Source: Chondrus crispus
Lineage: Eukaryota > Rhodophyta > Florideophyceae > Gigartinales > Gigartinaceae
Assembly: GCF_000350225.1 (NCBI RefSeq)
Contig: NW_005178745.1
Span: 182,793 to 246,792 of the forward strand
Length of the DNA: 64,000 nt
Direction of reading: 5' to 3'
Part shown: one piece after another, positions 52,153-62,890 of the stretch
Position numbering within the stretch: the first letter of the stretch is position 1
How the letters are laid out: each line of letters starts with the position of its first letter
Notes under the pieces: model-generated
Databases searched by the model: none
What the model saw: only the letters and a program-made list of their open reading frames with translations
What the model was told of the DNA's origin: nothing
Position numbers and translations under genes: made by a program

Positions 52153-53832
52153 TCAATTGCCGATGAATGCACTGAATAATGTTGAAGAAACTCCATAGGG
52201 AGTAGTCGAGATTTCGGACAGGTGTCCGAAAAAGAAGACGGAATCCTCGCACGGCTGTACGCGAGCGTCGAGATAGGATTCTTCCATTGTGCGAGCGACA
52301 CTCCAATCCCCCCAGATGCGAATGCGGTAGGAAGGAACTCCTATTGCAGCGCATTCCGATGCGGCACCCATGCGAAGCGAGTGTGAGGACCACAGCACTT
52401 GCGGAGGGGGAGTGACGCCAGCGTGAGACAAGCAAGCTTGCAGCCAACGTGAGATGCTTGCCGATGACGGTGTGAGCCGTTGGCCCGGGAGGGCCCAATA
52501 GTAGCGACTTGTGGAGCGGGTGTTTCGGCGGTACCTGTCGTACCGTAAGACCAAGTCGATGAGCGATGGCTTGTCAGGAGCTAGCCTAGTGTAGGATAGA
52601 GTATGTGCCACGCGAGATCGATTTTTCCGTAAAGCAATTGCCAAGTCAATTGATTGCTCCGAAACTTGAATGTTGTCCAAGCGAAGCGCAGCGCCAGCTT
52701 CGCCCCTTTCGAAGAAGACGTAGGAAACCAGAACAGCGGTAGCGTTGCGAATGAACTGACGGTTGAGAGCGGGAGCGGCCATTGCAGCGTTGAAGATTTT
52801 CTTGGCCACGGTGCTCGGGAGGGCCCGTCGTTCCTTGTGTGCGTCCGGGTCGTTTTCGGCGCGGCGATCCAGGTCAGACTGTTGGTAGGCGGCCAGCGCG
52901 AGTTGGATGAGTGGGGTGTATCCAACGGGCAATTTGACGCGTTTGTGGGCCGTTACCACTGCGGAGACGTAATTCTTGACTGATCCGCCAGCAATCGTGC
53001 CTGAGTCGAAGAGCCAACCGAGGTACCGGAGCAGAGATCCTTCATCCGCAGCCCATGGGTAGATCCTTTCCAACGTACAGAACGTAGTCCACTTCTGCCA
53101 GAATCGCTCATTGTTCTTCCAGGTGTTGGGCGCACGAGCGCGGTGAATCAGACCAGCGATAGTAGTTCCTCCGCCTGAGATTCCAACTCCGGCGGCGCGT
53201 AGAACTGAGCCCCGTAGCGCGGCGGCTAGCGGAAGCTGCTGCGTATCGTCCAGATGGCTATTTTCCACGGTGGGGCCGGCAGGTGCTGTGGGGCCCACAA
53301 TGGGGGTAGATAGACGTCTGGCGCCTGAAACAGCTGAAACGTTCCGATTTCCTTGAGGCGACGACACCACGACTGAGCGGGCCACCACGGGGTGACCAGG
53401 AGACCCTGTGCCGTTTCCTGGATGATCTTTTCCACGACAAGTGGGATGAGCTTGAGCGGGGGATTCCAGAAGTTGATCGTTTGTCCCCAGTGTTGCTGTA
53501 GCGCATCGATTCCTGAGGATCCCGGTGAGCGGTAGCGGCTGTTGAACCGGCGGCAGATCGTTGATTCTTGATCCGCGAACCGGTCGATTGTTGGATCCAT
53601 CTCGCGTAAGAGCGCCCTGATTGTCCGGGTGTTGATCCTCCAGTCGTCCAGTGAACGCAAGCGAGAGAGGCGATCTGCGAAGCGGTTGACGGCAGAAGGG
53701 ACGTATCGTGACTCGATTGAGATTCCCAGCTTGAGCAGTACCTTGTGTAGCGCCCGCAGTTCCTTCATTAGGGCTGGTGAGCGCGTGGTCATCGTGTTGA
53801 GTATGTGGACCACGGCCTGATTGTCCTCCCAT
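52153..53832 (-). CDS. Unit 3 tyrosine recombinase
   Basis: All catalytic motifs are kept. The frame is open up to 56,148, that is across RT and nearly all of gag. Confidence 0.87.
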   Translation of the reverse strand: MGGQSGRGPHTQHDDHALTSPNEGTAGATQGTAQAGNLNRVTIRPFCRQPLRRSPLSLAFTGRLEDQHPDNQGALTRDGSNNRPVRGSRINDLPPVQQPLPLTGILRNRCATATLGTNDQLLESPAQAHPTCRGKDHPGNGTGSPGHPVVARSVVVSSPQGNRNVSAVSGARRLSTPIVGPTAPAGPTVENSHLDDTQQLPLAAALRGSVLRAAGVGISGGGTTIAGLIHRARAPNTWKNNERFWQKWTTFCTLERIYPWAADEGSLLRYLGWLFDSGTIAGGSVKNYVSAVVTAHKRVKLPVGYTPLIQLALAAYQQSDLDRRAENDPDAHKERRALPSTVAKKIFNAAMAAPALNRQFIRNATAVLVSYVFFERGEAGAALRLDNIQVSEQSIDLAIALRKNRSRVAHTLSYTRLAPDKPSLIDLVLRYDRYRRNTRSTSRYYWALPGQRLTPSSASISRWLQACLSHAGVTPPPQVLWSSHSLRMGAASECAAIGVPSYRIRIWGDWSVARTMEESYLDARVQPCEDSVFFFGHLSEISTTPYGVSSTLFSAFIGN

Positions 53833-55166
53833 ACGCGGAAATGGGTCCCCTTGCGAAGGTCGTCTGCGAATGCCTTCAGATTGTCCGTTACTGCCCTGAG
53901 TTCCAAAAAGGTGATGGGCTTTGTCCGCAGATGCGGATCCCAGAGTCCTTTTGCTTCCCAGACCCTTGGTTCCCCCATCCTGAGGTCGTGTCCCAGTGTC
54001 CCTCCCATCCCAATTGAGGTTGATGCATCGGAGTGCATTGCCATTGAGGCCGTTTGGTGATGGAGAGGGCGCGTAGACGGTGATTTGACCAGTTCTTTCC
54101 AATGTATCAGATCCCGGATGGCTGCGTGCTTGAGCTTCACGCGCCGCTTCGTTGGTCCCCGTAGTGAGTCGTACAGAGACCTGGTGTAGAAGCCGGCGAG
54201 CGGCATGGCCAGAGAACATGAGATGGCCACCCCGAGGAAGTGGCGTAACAAAGATGTTTCCACCAACCGACGGTTCTGTCGGGCTTGTTGTAGCAGTTTC
54301 CGAGCGATAGCCTGAATCTTCTGAATCCGTTTGTCCGTGATCCCGAACACTTGAGCCTTGGTGTCTATCACAAAACCGAGGTGGTCCAATCGTTGCGACC
54401 CGTCCCAGCAGCCTTTGCCTGGCTTTCTGCGAAGACCGGTTTTCTGCAGTAGTTGGTCCAGGAGCCGCTGGGCTCTTCGGAGTTCGGAGTGACCTTGAAC
54501 AGCTACCAGAAAATCGTCCATGTACGGGTGGATGCGAAGATTGAGCCGGTCCCTGATGTACTCGACGAAAGGTCGCATGAACTTGACGAAGTAGAACGGA
54601 GATAGCTTCCATCCAAACGGTAGGGCGATACAGCGAAAGTAACGTCCATCGATCCTGAAGAGAAACCAGTTGCGGATAGCCGGATGTAGCCTGAAATGAT
54701 GGTACCCCTTCTCTATGTCGAACGAGAGCAGGTGGTCGTTCGGCTTGATTTCCAGAGCGAAGGATTCCAGTGTTTCCATTTTGACGGGAACAGACCGAAA
54801 GAGATCTGACTGTCGCTTGAGGTTGACGACCAATCGTCGCTTTTCCGTGCGCACGATGAAGGCGTTGGAGATAGGGGATCCTTGCTTGTTGAGGCGGTGA
54901 GCCTCCACCGGGGAGATTTCCTCGTAGATGCGGCGGCGCGTGGCATCGTTGAGCTCGTTGCGTAGCCAGTCCAAATCTAGAGGTTCCACCGGGATTTCGG
55001 GGAGTACAAAGCGTGTGGCCAATTTGGCTGAGTTGACCGGCTTTTCGTACACCCCGAACTTGATGGCTCGGACTAGGAAGTCCGGAGCCCTGAGCCCTTC
55101 GGCCCAGAAACGTGCTTGGCGGTGTGGGTTTCGCCATAGCACTGAAGGGTCCGGTTTGCGGACCAT
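53226..55166 (-). CDS. Unit 3 reverse transcriptase / RNase H
   Basis: It is full length (646 aa) with all active-site residues. Private changes are Thr-to-Asn in NELNDATRR and Arg-to-Lys in ALHKVLLKL, both outside motifs. It looks competent. Confidence 0.92.
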   Translation of the reverse strand: MVRKPDPSVLWRNPHRQARFWAEGLRAPDFLVRAIKFGVYEKPVNSAKLATRFVLPEIPVEPLDLDWLRNELNDATRRRIYEEISPVEAHRLNKQGSPISNAFIVRTEKRRLVVNLKRQSDLFRSVPVKMETLESFALEIKPNDHLLSFDIEKGYHHFRLHPAIRNWFLFRIDGRYFRCIALPFGWKLSPFYFVKFMRPFVEYIRDRLNLRIHPYMDDFLVAVQGHSELRRAQRLLDQLLQKTGLRRKPGKGCWDGSQRLDHLGFVIDTKAQVFGITDKRIQKIQAIARKLLQQARQNRRLVETSLLRHFLGVAISCSLAMPLAGFYTRSLYDSLRGPTKRRVKLKHAAIRDLIHWKELVKSPSTRPLHHQTASMAMHSDASTSIGMGGTLGHDLRMGEPRVWEAKGLWDPHLRTKPITFLELRAVTDNLKAFADDLRKGTHFRVWEDNQAVVHILNTMTTRSPALMKELRALHKVLLKLGISIESRYVPSAVNRFADRLSRLRSLDDWRINTRTIRALLREMDPTIDRFADQESTICRRFNSRYRSPGSSGIDALQQHWGQTINFWNPPLKLIPLVVEKIIQETAQGLLVTPWWPAQSWCRRLKEIGTFQLFQAPDVYLPPLWAPQHLPAPPWKIAIWTIRSSFR

Positions 55167-56155
55167 TACTTGGAGCTAGACCCGGAAAAGCCTGAGCCTC
55201 CTGAATTGGGGTTCCGCGGCGGATACCGCTGCGCCCCTTTTCCTGAAAGTCCCCTTGAGACACGTCCTGTAGCCTGTGTTCCTGAGTTGCGAGCAGCTTG
55301 TTTGTTGAATTCCTTGGCGTAGGCCTGGGAGCGGAGTTCGGCAAACTTCTCCTTGGTGTCCCTGTAGAGTTGGGACACGTAGGGCTGATCCTGTTCGCGT
55401 AGGTACTTCTGGAGAAGTACCGCCTCGGACTTGCCTGATTCCACCGAGTCTGAGAAGAAGTCGACTCGCTCCTGCACTCGTTCGTACGAGGCTTGGAGGT
55501 AGTGGTGCAGGACTGAAAAGGCCTCAGTAGCGGCTTGAGTGTTTCCAGTGGAAAGGGCCTCCGCCACCTTGTGAGATGCGGCGAGGGCAGTTTCCGTGTT
55601 GTAACCGACGTTCCAGAGTACCTCAGCTTCCCAACCGTCCCTGGTGTCCGATTCCTTGATGCGCCCGAACAGCTTCTCGTTTTCCGGGATGAAGCGTTTG
55701 GCGGGGAATGGGGCCTGGGTAGCGGGTTTCTGAAAGAGGTTGAGTTTTCCAGTTTCCCCGTACTGTTGGCGGGTAGCGACGGTGTCAGCGATTCCTTGAG
55801 CAGTCGGAGCTGGAAGTGTGAACTGAAGTCCCCTGTCGGCGTAGACGGCGTGAGCAGACGAGAGCTGCGGTGGGGCAGGGCCCGCGTGGGGGGTCCTGGC
55901 ACCCGGTTCCTCGGCGGCTTGTTGAGCCGGCGGAGCGGCTGGATCCTCAGCGGTAGCGGCGATAGGAGCCGTACCAGCGAGGCGGTTCTGGAGCAGCGAG
56001 AGAATCTGGGCGACCTGCGTTTCCAGAGAGTTGACCTTGTTGACGAGAGCGGCAGACGGAGGGCGACTGGTAGAAGGCTGGTTTTCCAAAGTGGGCACTG
56101 GACCAGAGATGCCTGCGGATCCGGACGAAGACTGAACTTCTTCAGCATTAGGCAT
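55166..56155 (-). CDS. Unit 3 gag-like protein
   Basis: Two private changes are seen in the linker (NRLAGTAP for NRPAGTAP, PPQLSSAH for PPQHSSAH). It is otherwise as in unit 1, with the TAATG end. Confidence 0.75.
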   Translation of the reverse strand: MPNAEEVQSSSGSAGISGPVPTLENQPSTSRPPSAALVNKVNSLETQVAQILSLLQNRLAGTAPIAATAEDPAAPPAQQAAEEPGARTPHAGPAPPQLSSAHAVYADRGLQFTLPAPTAQGIADTVATRQQYGETGKLNLFQKPATQAPFPAKRFIPENEKLFGRIKESDTRDGWEAEVLWNVGYNTETALAASHKVAEALSTGNTQAATEAFSVLHHYLQASYERVQERVDFFSDSVESGKSEAVLLQKYLREQDQPYVSQLYRDTKEKFAELRSQAYAKEFNKQAARNSGTQATGRVSRGLSGKGAQRYPPRNPNSGGSGFSGSSSK

Positions 56156-56221
56156 AATGCGCGATTTTGTTGAGAGCCGGCCGTGACGATGATCCGTCTG
56201 GAGCTTGTTGAGTTGTGTAAC

Positions 56222-56681
56222 TAGAAACAAGCGACGACTTGAGGAAGAAAGAAGAGTGGTGAGAGAGAGTTTGACGTGCCTCTCTTATACAGCCCTGTTT
56301 TCGGACAGTGGCCGAATTTCCATTTCTGCCAAGTTCCATGACGCGAATGAAGAATCATTCGCAATCATTGCCAAGTTATCGTGGGGGTGCCAAACCATTG
56401 CGTGTGACTTGGTGATGATTCATTTTTGTGCCAAGTGTTGATTACGCGAACGAAGAACAGCACCAAGTCATTCGTGACTTGGTGCTGATTTTTTGCTTTT
56501 GACAAGTTCTTCATTACGCGAACGAAGATTCATTCCAAATCATGGCGTGTGGCTTGGCGCTGACTTGTGGTCAAGTCATCCTGACTTGGCTTTCTGCGGC
56601 TGAAATGGTCCACTTGATTTCCACTTCCTTCTGAGTTGTCGTGCGTTCCAACCGAAAAGCCCCCTTGTCCAAATTCACATT
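56222..56681 (-). repeat. R repeat 4
   Basis: It is the junction of units 3 and 4. It has private changes near its start (TAGAAACAAG, TCGGACAGTGG, CCAAGTTATCG). The second palindrome is imperfect and the 12-bp one is perfect. Confidence 0.92.
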
Positions 56682-58361
56682 TCAATTGCCAATGAATGCA
56701 CTGAATAATGTTGAAGAAACTCCATAGGGAGTAGTCGAGATTTCGGACAGGTGTCCGAAAAAGAAGACGGAATCCTCGCACGGCTGTACGCGAGCGTCGA
56801 GATAGGATTCTTCCATTGTGCGAGCGACACTCCAATCCCCCCAGATGCGAATGCGGTAGGAAGGAACTCCTATTGCAGCGCATTCCGATGCGGCACCCAT
56901 GCGAAGCGAGTGTGAGGACCACAGCACTTGCGGAGGGGGAGTGACGCCAGCGTGAGACAAGCAAGCTTGCAGCCAACGTGAGATGCTTGCCGATGACGGT
57001 GTGAGCCGTTGGCCCGGGAGGGCCCAATAGTAGCGACTTGTGGAGCGGGTGTTTCGGCGGTACCTGTCGTACCGTAAGACCAAGTCGATGAGCGATGGCT
57101 TGTCAGGAGCTAGCCTAGTGTAGGATAGAGTATGTGCCACGCGAGATCGATTTTTCCGTAAAGCAATTGCCAAGTCAATTGATTGCTCCGAAACTTGAAT
57201 GTTGTCCAAGCGAAGCGCAGCGCCAGCTTCGCCCCTTTCGAAGAAGACGTAGGAAACCAGAACAGCGGTAGCGTTGCGAATGAACTGACGGTTGAGAGCG
57301 GGAGCGGCCATTGCAGCGTTGAAGATTTTCTTGGCCACGGTGCTCGGGAGGGCCCGTCGTTCCTTGTGTGCGTCCGGGTCGTTTTCGGCGCGGCGATCCA
57401 GGTCAGACTGTTGGTAGGCGGCCAGCGCGAGTTGGATGAGTGGGGTGTATCCAACGGGCAATTTGACGCGTTTGTGGGCCGTTACCACTGCGGAGACGTA
57501 ATTCTTGACTGATCCGCCAGCAATCGTGCCTGAGTCGAAGAGCCAACCGAGGTACCGGAGCAGAGATCCTTCATCCGCAGCCCATGGGTAGATCCTTTCC
57601 AACGTACAGAACGTAGTCCACTTCTGCCAGAATCGCTCATTGTTCTTCCAGGTGTTGGGCGCACGAGCGCGGTGAATCAGACCAGCGATAGTAGTTCCTC
57701 CGCCTGAGATTCCAACTCCGGCGGCGCGTAGAACTGAGCCCCGTAGCGCGGCGGCTAGCGGAAGCTGCTGCGTATCGTCCAGATGGCTATTTTCCACGGT
57801 GGGGCCGGCAGGTGCTGTGGGGCCCACAATGGGGGTAGATAGACGTCTGGCGCCTGAAACAGCTGAAACGTTCCGATTTCCTTGAGGCGACGACACCACG
57901 ACTGAGCGGGCCACCACGGGGTGACCAGGAGACCCTGTGCCGTTTCCTGGATGATCTTTTCCACGACGAGTGGGATGAGCTTGAGCGGGGGATTCCAGAA
58001 GTTGATCGTTTGTCCCCAGTGTTGCTGTAGCGCATCGATTCCTGAGGATCCCGGTGAGCGGTAGCGGCTGTTGAACCGGCGGCAGATCGTTGATTCTTGA
58101 TCCGCGAACCGGTCGATTGTTGGATCCATCTCGCGTAAGAGCGCCCTGATTGTCCGGGTGTTGATCCTCCAGTCGTCCAGTGAACGCAAGCGAGAGAGGC
58201 GATCTGCGAAGCGGTTGACGGCAGAAGGGACGTATCGTGACTCGATTGAGATTCCCAGCTTGAGCAGTACCCTGTGTAGCGCCCGCAGTTCCTTCATTAG
58301 GGCTGGTGAGCGCGTGGTCATCGTGTTGAGTATGTGGACCACGGCCTGATTGTCCTCCCAT
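56682..58361 (-). CDS. Unit 4 tyrosine recombinase
   Basis: The motifs are kept and the frame is open up to 60,893 (1,403 codons), as in unit 1. Confidence 0.87.
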   Translation of the reverse strand: MGGQSGRGPHTQHDDHALTSPNEGTAGATQGTAQAGNLNRVTIRPFCRQPLRRSPLSLAFTGRLEDQHPDNQGALTRDGSNNRPVRGSRINDLPPVQQPLPLTGILRNRCATATLGTNDQLLESPAQAHPTRRGKDHPGNGTGSPGHPVVARSVVVSSPQGNRNVSAVSGARRLSTPIVGPTAPAGPTVENSHLDDTQQLPLAAALRGSVLRAAGVGISGGGTTIAGLIHRARAPNTWKNNERFWQKWTTFCTLERIYPWAADEGSLLRYLGWLFDSGTIAGGSVKNYVSAVVTAHKRVKLPVGYTPLIQLALAAYQQSDLDRRAENDPDAHKERRALPSTVAKKIFNAAMAAPALNRQFIRNATAVLVSYVFFERGEAGAALRLDNIQVSEQSIDLAIALRKNRSRVAHTLSYTRLAPDKPSLIDLVLRYDRYRRNTRSTSRYYWALPGQRLTPSSASISRWLQACLSHAGVTPPPQVLWSSHSLRMGAASECAAIGVPSYRIRIWGDWSVARTMEESYLDARVQPCEDSVFFFGHLSEISTTPYGVSSTLFSAFIGN

Positions 58362-59695
58362 ACGCGGAAATGGGTCCCCTTGCGAAGGTCGTCTGCGAAT
58401 GCCTTCAGATTGTCCGTTACTGCCCTGAGTTCCAAAAAGGTGATGGGCTTTGTCCGCAGATGCGGATCCCAGAGTCCTTTTGCTTCCCAGACCCTTGGTT
58501 CCCCCATCCTGAGGTCGTGTCCCAGTGTCCCTCCCATCCCAATTGAGGTTGATGCATCGGAGTGCATTGCCATTGAGGCCGTTTGGTGATGGAGAGGGCG
58601 CGTAGACGGTGATTTGACCAGTTCTTTCCAATGTATCAGATCCCGGATGGCTGCGTGCTTGAGCTTCACGCGCCGCTTCGTTGGTCCCCGTAGTGAGTCG
58701 TACAGAGACCTGGTGTAGAAGCCGGCGAGCGGCATGGCCAGAGAACATGAGATGGCCACCCCGAGGAAGTGGCGTAACAAAGATGTTTCCACCAACCGAC
58801 GGTTCTGTCGGGCTTGTTGTAGCAGTTTCCGAGCGATAGCCTGAATCTTCTGAATCCGTTTGTCCGTGATCCCGAACACTTGAGCCTTGGTGTCTATCAC
58901 AAAACCGAGGTGGTCCAATCGTTGCGACCCGTCCCAGCAGCCTTTGCCTGGCTTTCTGCGAAGACCGGTTTTCTGCAGTAGTTGGTCCAGGAGCCGCTGG
59001 GCTCTTCGGAGTTCGGAGTGACCTTGAACAGCTACCAGAAAATCGTCCATGTACGGGTGGATGCGAAGATTGAGCCGGTCCCTGATGTACTCGACAAAAG
59101 GTCGCATGAACTTGACGAAGTAGAACGGAGATAGCTTCCATCCAAACGGTAGGGCGATACAGCGAAAGTAACGTCCATCGATCCTGAAGAGAAACCAGTT
59201 GCGGATAGCCGGATGTAGCCTGAAATGATGGTACCCCTTCTCTATGTCGAACGAGAGCAGGTGGTCGTTCGGCTTGATTTCCAGAGCAAAGGATTCCAGT
59301 GTTTCCATTTTGACGGGAACAGACCGAAAGAGATCTGACTGTCGCTTGAGGTTGACGACCAATCGTCGCTTTTCCGTGCGCACGATGAAGGCGTTGGAGA
59401 TAGGGAATCCTTGCTTGTTGAGGCGGTGAGCCTCTACCGGGGAGATTTCCTCGTAGATGCGGCGGCGCGTGGCATCGGTGAGCTCGTTGCGTAGCCAGTT
59501 CAAATCTAGAGGTTCCACCGGGATTTCGGGGAGTACAAAGCGTGTGGCCAATTTGGCTGAGTTGACCGGCTTTTCGTACACCCCGAACTTGATGGCTCGG
59601 ACTAGGAAGTCCGGAGCCCTGAGCCCTTCGGCCCAGAAACGTGCTTGGCGGTGTGGGTTTCGCCATAGCACTGAAGGGTCCGGTTTGCGGACCAT
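57755..59695 (-). CDS. Unit 4 reverse transcriptase / RNase H
   Basis: It is full length and intact. Private changes are Asp-to-Asn in DLNWLRNEL and Ser-to-Phe in KQGFPISN. The KQGFPISN base change is shared with unit 5 (GAATCC for GGATCC on the plus strand at about 59,405), which links units 4 and 5. Confidence 0.92.
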   Translation of the reverse strand: MVRKPDPSVLWRNPHRQARFWAEGLRAPDFLVRAIKFGVYEKPVNSAKLATRFVLPEIPVEPLDLNWLRNELTDATRRRIYEEISPVEAHRLNKQGFPISNAFIVRTEKRRLVVNLKRQSDLFRSVPVKMETLESFALEIKPNDHLLSFDIEKGYHHFRLHPAIRNWFLFRIDGRYFRCIALPFGWKLSPFYFVKFMRPFVEYIRDRLNLRIHPYMDDFLVAVQGHSELRRAQRLLDQLLQKTGLRRKPGKGCWDGSQRLDHLGFVIDTKAQVFGITDKRIQKIQAIARKLLQQARQNRRLVETSLLRHFLGVAISCSLAMPLAGFYTRSLYDSLRGPTKRRVKLKHAAIRDLIHWKELVKSPSTRPLHHQTASMAMHSDASTSIGMGGTLGHDLRMGEPRVWEAKGLWDPHLRTKPITFLELRAVTDNLKAFADDLRKGTHFRVWEDNQAVVHILNTMTTRSPALMKELRALHRVLLKLGISIESRYVPSAVNRFADRLSRLRSLDDWRINTRTIRALLREMDPTIDRFADQESTICRRFNSRYRSPGSSGIDALQQHWGQTINFWNPPLKLIPLVVEKIIQETAQGLLVTPWWPAQSWCRRLKEIGTFQLFQAPDVYLPPLWAPQHLPAPPWKIAIWTIRSSFR

Positions 59696-60684
59696 TACTT
59701 GGAGCTAGACCCGGAAAAGCCTGAGCCTCCTGAATTGGGGTTCCGCGGCGGATACCGCTGCGCCCCTTTTCCTGAAAGTCCCCTTGAGACACGTCCTGTA
59801 GCCTGTGTTCCTGAGTTGCGAGCAGCTTGTTTGTTGAATTCCTTGGCGTAGGCCTGGGAGCGGAGTTCGGCAAACTTCTCCTTGGTGTCCCTGTAGAGTT
59901 GGGACACGTAGGGCTGATCCTGTTCGCGTAGGTACTTCTGGAGAAGTACCGCCTCGGACTTGCCTGATTCCACCGAGTCTGAGAAGAAGTCGACTCGCTC
60001 CTGCACTCGTTCGTACGAGGCTTGGAGGTAGTGGTGCAGGACTGAAAAGGCCTCAGTAGCGGCTTGAGTGTTTCCAGTGGACAGGGCCTCCGCCACCTTG
60101 TGAGATGCGGCGAGGGCAGTTTCCGTGTTGTAACCGACGTTCCAGAGTACCTCAGCTTCCCAACCGTCCCTGGTGTCCGATTCCTTGATGCGCCCGAACA
60201 GCTTCTCGTTTTCCGGGATGAAGCGTTTGGCGGGGAATGGGGCCTGGGTAGCGGGTTTCTGAAAGAGGTTGAGTTTTCCAGTTTCCCCGTACTGTTGGCG
60301 GGTAGCGACGGTGTCAGCGATTCCTTGAGCAGTCGGAGCTGGAAGTGTGAACTGAAGTCCCCTGTCGGCGTAGACGGCGTGAGCAGACGAGTGCTGCGGT
60401 GGGGCAGGGCCCGCGTGGGGGGTCCTGGCACCCGGTTCCTCGGCGGCTTGTTGAGCCGGCGGAGCGGCTGGATCCTCAGCGGTAGCGGCGATAGGAGCCG
60501 TACCAGCGGGGCGGTTCTGGAGCAGCGAGAGAATCTGGGCGACCTGCGTTTCCAGAGAGTTGACCTTGTTGACGAGAGCGGCAGACGGAGGGCGACTGGT
60601 AGAAGGCTGGTTTTCCAAAGTGGGCACTGGACCAGAGATGCCTGCGGATCCGGACGAAGACTGAACTTCTTCAGCATTAAGCAT
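59695..60684 (-). CDS. Unit 4 gag-like protein
   Basis: The second residue is Leu instead of Pro (MLNAEEV). Nothing else stands out. Confidence 0.75.
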   Translation of the reverse strand: MLNAEEVQSSSGSAGISGPVPTLENQPSTSRPPSAALVNKVNSLETQVAQILSLLQNRPAGTAPIAATAEDPAAPPAQQAAEEPGARTPHAGPAPPQHSSAHAVYADRGLQFTLPAPTAQGIADTVATRQQYGETGKLNLFQKPATQAPFPAKRFIPENEKLFGRIKESDTRDGWEAEVLWNVGYNTETALAASHKVAEALSTGNTQAATEAFSVLHHYLQASYERVQERVDFFSDSVESGKSEAVLLQKYLREQDQPYVSQLYRDTKEKFAELRSQAYAKEFNKQAARNSGTQATGRVSRGLSGKGAQRYPPRNPNSGGSGFSGSSSK

Positions 60685-60750
60685 AATGCGCGATTTTGTT
60701 GAGAGCCGGCCGTGACGATGATCCGTCTGGAGCTTGTTGAGTTGTGTAAC

Positions 60751-61210
60751 GAGAAACAAGCGACGACTTGAGGAAGAAAGAAGAGTGGTGAGAGAGACTT
60801 TGACGTGCCTCTCTTATACAGCCCTGTTTTCGGGCAGTGGCCGAATTTCCATTTCTGCCAAGTTCCATGACGCGAATGAAGAATCATTCGCAATCATTGC
60901 CCAGTTATAGTGGGGGTGCCAAACCATTGCGTGTGACTTGGTGATGATTCATTTTTGTGCCAAGTGTTGATTACGCGAACGAAGAACAGCACCAAGTCAT
61001 TCGTGACTTGGTGCTGATTTTTTGCTTTTGACAAGTTCTTCATTACGCGAACGAAGATTCATTCCAAATCATGGCGTGTGGCTTGGCGCTGACTTGTGGT
61101 CAAGTCATCCTGACTTGGCTTTCTGCGGCTGAAATGGTCCACTTGATTTCCACTTCCTTCTGAGTTGTCGTGCGTTCCAACCGAAAAGCCCCCTTGTCCA
61201 AATTCACATT
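60751..61210 (-). repeat. R repeat 5
   Basis: It is the junction of units 4 and 5. Like R4 it has the imperfect second palindrome (GGTCAAGTCA). Confidence 0.92.
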
Positions 61211-62890
61211 TCAATTGCCGATGAATGCACTGAATAATGTTGAAGAAACTCCATAGGGAGTAGTCGAGATTTCGGACAGGTGTCCGAAAAAGAAGACGGA
61301 ATCCTCGCACGGCTGTACGCGAGCGTCGAGATAGGATTCTTCCATTGTGCGAGCGACACTCCAATCCCCCCAGATGCGAATGCGGTAGGAAGGAACTCCT
61401 ATTGCAGCGCATTCCGATGCCGCACCCATGCGAAGCGAGTGTGAGGACCACAGCACTTGCGGAGGGGGAGTGACGCCAGCGTGAGACAAGCAAGCTTGGA
61501 GCCAACGTGAGATGCTTGCCGATGACGGTGTGAGCCGTTGGCCCGGGAGGGCCCAATAGTAGCGACTTGTGGAGCGGGTGTTTCGGCGGTACCTGTCGTA
61601 CCGTAAGACCAAGTCGATGAGCGATGGCTTGTCAGGAGCTAGCCTAGTGTAGGATAGAGTATGTGCCACGCGAGATCGATTTTTCCGTAAAGCAATTGCC
61701 AAGTCAATTGATTGTTCCGAAACTTGAATGTTGTCCAAGCGAAGCGCAGCGCCAGCTTGGCCCCTTTCGAAGAAGACGTAGGAAACCAGAACAGCGGTAG
61801 CGTTGCGAATGAACTGACGGTTGAGAGCGGGAGCGGCCATTGCAGCGTTGAAGATTTTCTTGGCCACGGTGCTCGGGAGGGCCCGTCGTTCCTTGTGTGC
61901 GTCCGGGTCGTTTTCGGCGCGGCGATCCAGGTCAGACTCTTGGTAGGCGGCCAGCGCGAGTTGGATGAGTGGGGTGTATGCAACGGCCAATTTGACGCGT
62001 TTGTGGGCCGTTACCACTGCGGAGACGTAATTCTTGACTGATCCGCCAGCAATCGTGCCTGAGTCGAAGAGCCAACCGAGGTACCGGAGCAGAGATCCTT
62101 CATCCGCAGCCCATGGGTCGATCCTTTCCAACGTACAGAACGTAGTCCACTTCTGCCAGAATCGCTCATTGTTCTTCCAGGTGTTGGGCGCACGAGCGCG
62201 GTGAATCAGACCAGCGATAGTAGTTCCTCCGCCTGAGATTCCAACTCCGGCGGCGCGTAGAACTGAGCCCCGTAGCGCGGCGGCTAGCGGAAGCTGCTGC
62301 GTATCGTCCAGATGGCTATTTTCCACGGTGGGGCCGGCAGGTGCTGTGGGGCCCACAATGGGGGTAGATAGACGTCTGGCGCCTGAAACAGCTGAAACGT
62401 TCCGATTTCCTTGAGGCGACGACACCACGACTGAGCGGGCCACCACGGGGTGACCAGGAGACCCTGTGCCGTTTCCTGGATGATCTTTTCCACGACAAGT
62501 GGGATGAGCTTGAGCGGGGGATTCCAGAAGTTGATCGTTTGTCCCCAGTGTTGCTGTAGCGCATCGATTCCTGAGGATCCCGGTGAGCGGTAGCGGCTGT
62601 TGAACCGGCGGCAGATCGTTGATTCTTGATCCGCGAACCGGTCGATTGTTGGATCCATCTCGCGTAAGAGCGCCCTGATTGTCCGGGTGTTGATCCTCCA
62701 GTCGTCCAGTGAACGCAAGCGAGAGAGGCGATCTGCGAAGCGGTTGACGGCAGAAGGGACGTATCGTGACTCGATTGAGATTCCCAGCTTGAGCAATACC
62801 CTGTGTAGCGCCCGCAGTTCCTTCATTAGGGCTGGTGAGCGCGTGGTCATCGTGTTGAGTATGTGGACCACGGCCTGATTGTCCTCCCAT
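61211..62890 (-). CDS. Unit 5 tyrosine recombinase
   Basis: The catalytic Arg, HxxR and Tyr are kept, but several private changes occur that no other unit has: RIDPWA for RIYPWA, KLAVAYTP for KLPVGYTP, YQESDL for YQQSDL, and ERGQAG for ERGEAG next to the first catalytic Arg. The unit is the most diverged of the five. Confidence 0.87.
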   Translation of the reverse strand: MGGQSGRGPHTQHDDHALTSPNEGTAGATQGIAQAGNLNRVTIRPFCRQPLRRSPLSLAFTGRLEDQHPDNQGALTRDGSNNRPVRGSRINDLPPVQQPLPLTGILRNRCATATLGTNDQLLESPAQAHPTCRGKDHPGNGTGSPGHPVVARSVVVSSPQGNRNVSAVSGARRLSTPIVGPTAPAGPTVENSHLDDTQQLPLAAALRGSVLRAAGVGISGGGTTIAGLIHRARAPNTWKNNERFWQKWTTFCTLERIDPWAADEGSLLRYLGWLFDSGTIAGGSVKNYVSAVVTAHKRVKLAVAYTPLIQLALAAYQESDLDRRAENDPDAHKERRALPSTVAKKIFNAAMAAPALNRQFIRNATAVLVSYVFFERGQAGAALRLDNIQVSEQSIDLAIALRKNRSRVAHTLSYTRLAPDKPSLIDLVLRYDRYRRNTRSTSRYYWALPGQRLTPSSASISRWLQACLSHAGVTPPPQVLWSSHSLRMGAASECAAIGVPSYRIRIWGDWSVARTMEESYLDARVQPCEDSVFFFGHLSEISTTPYGVSSTLFSAFIGN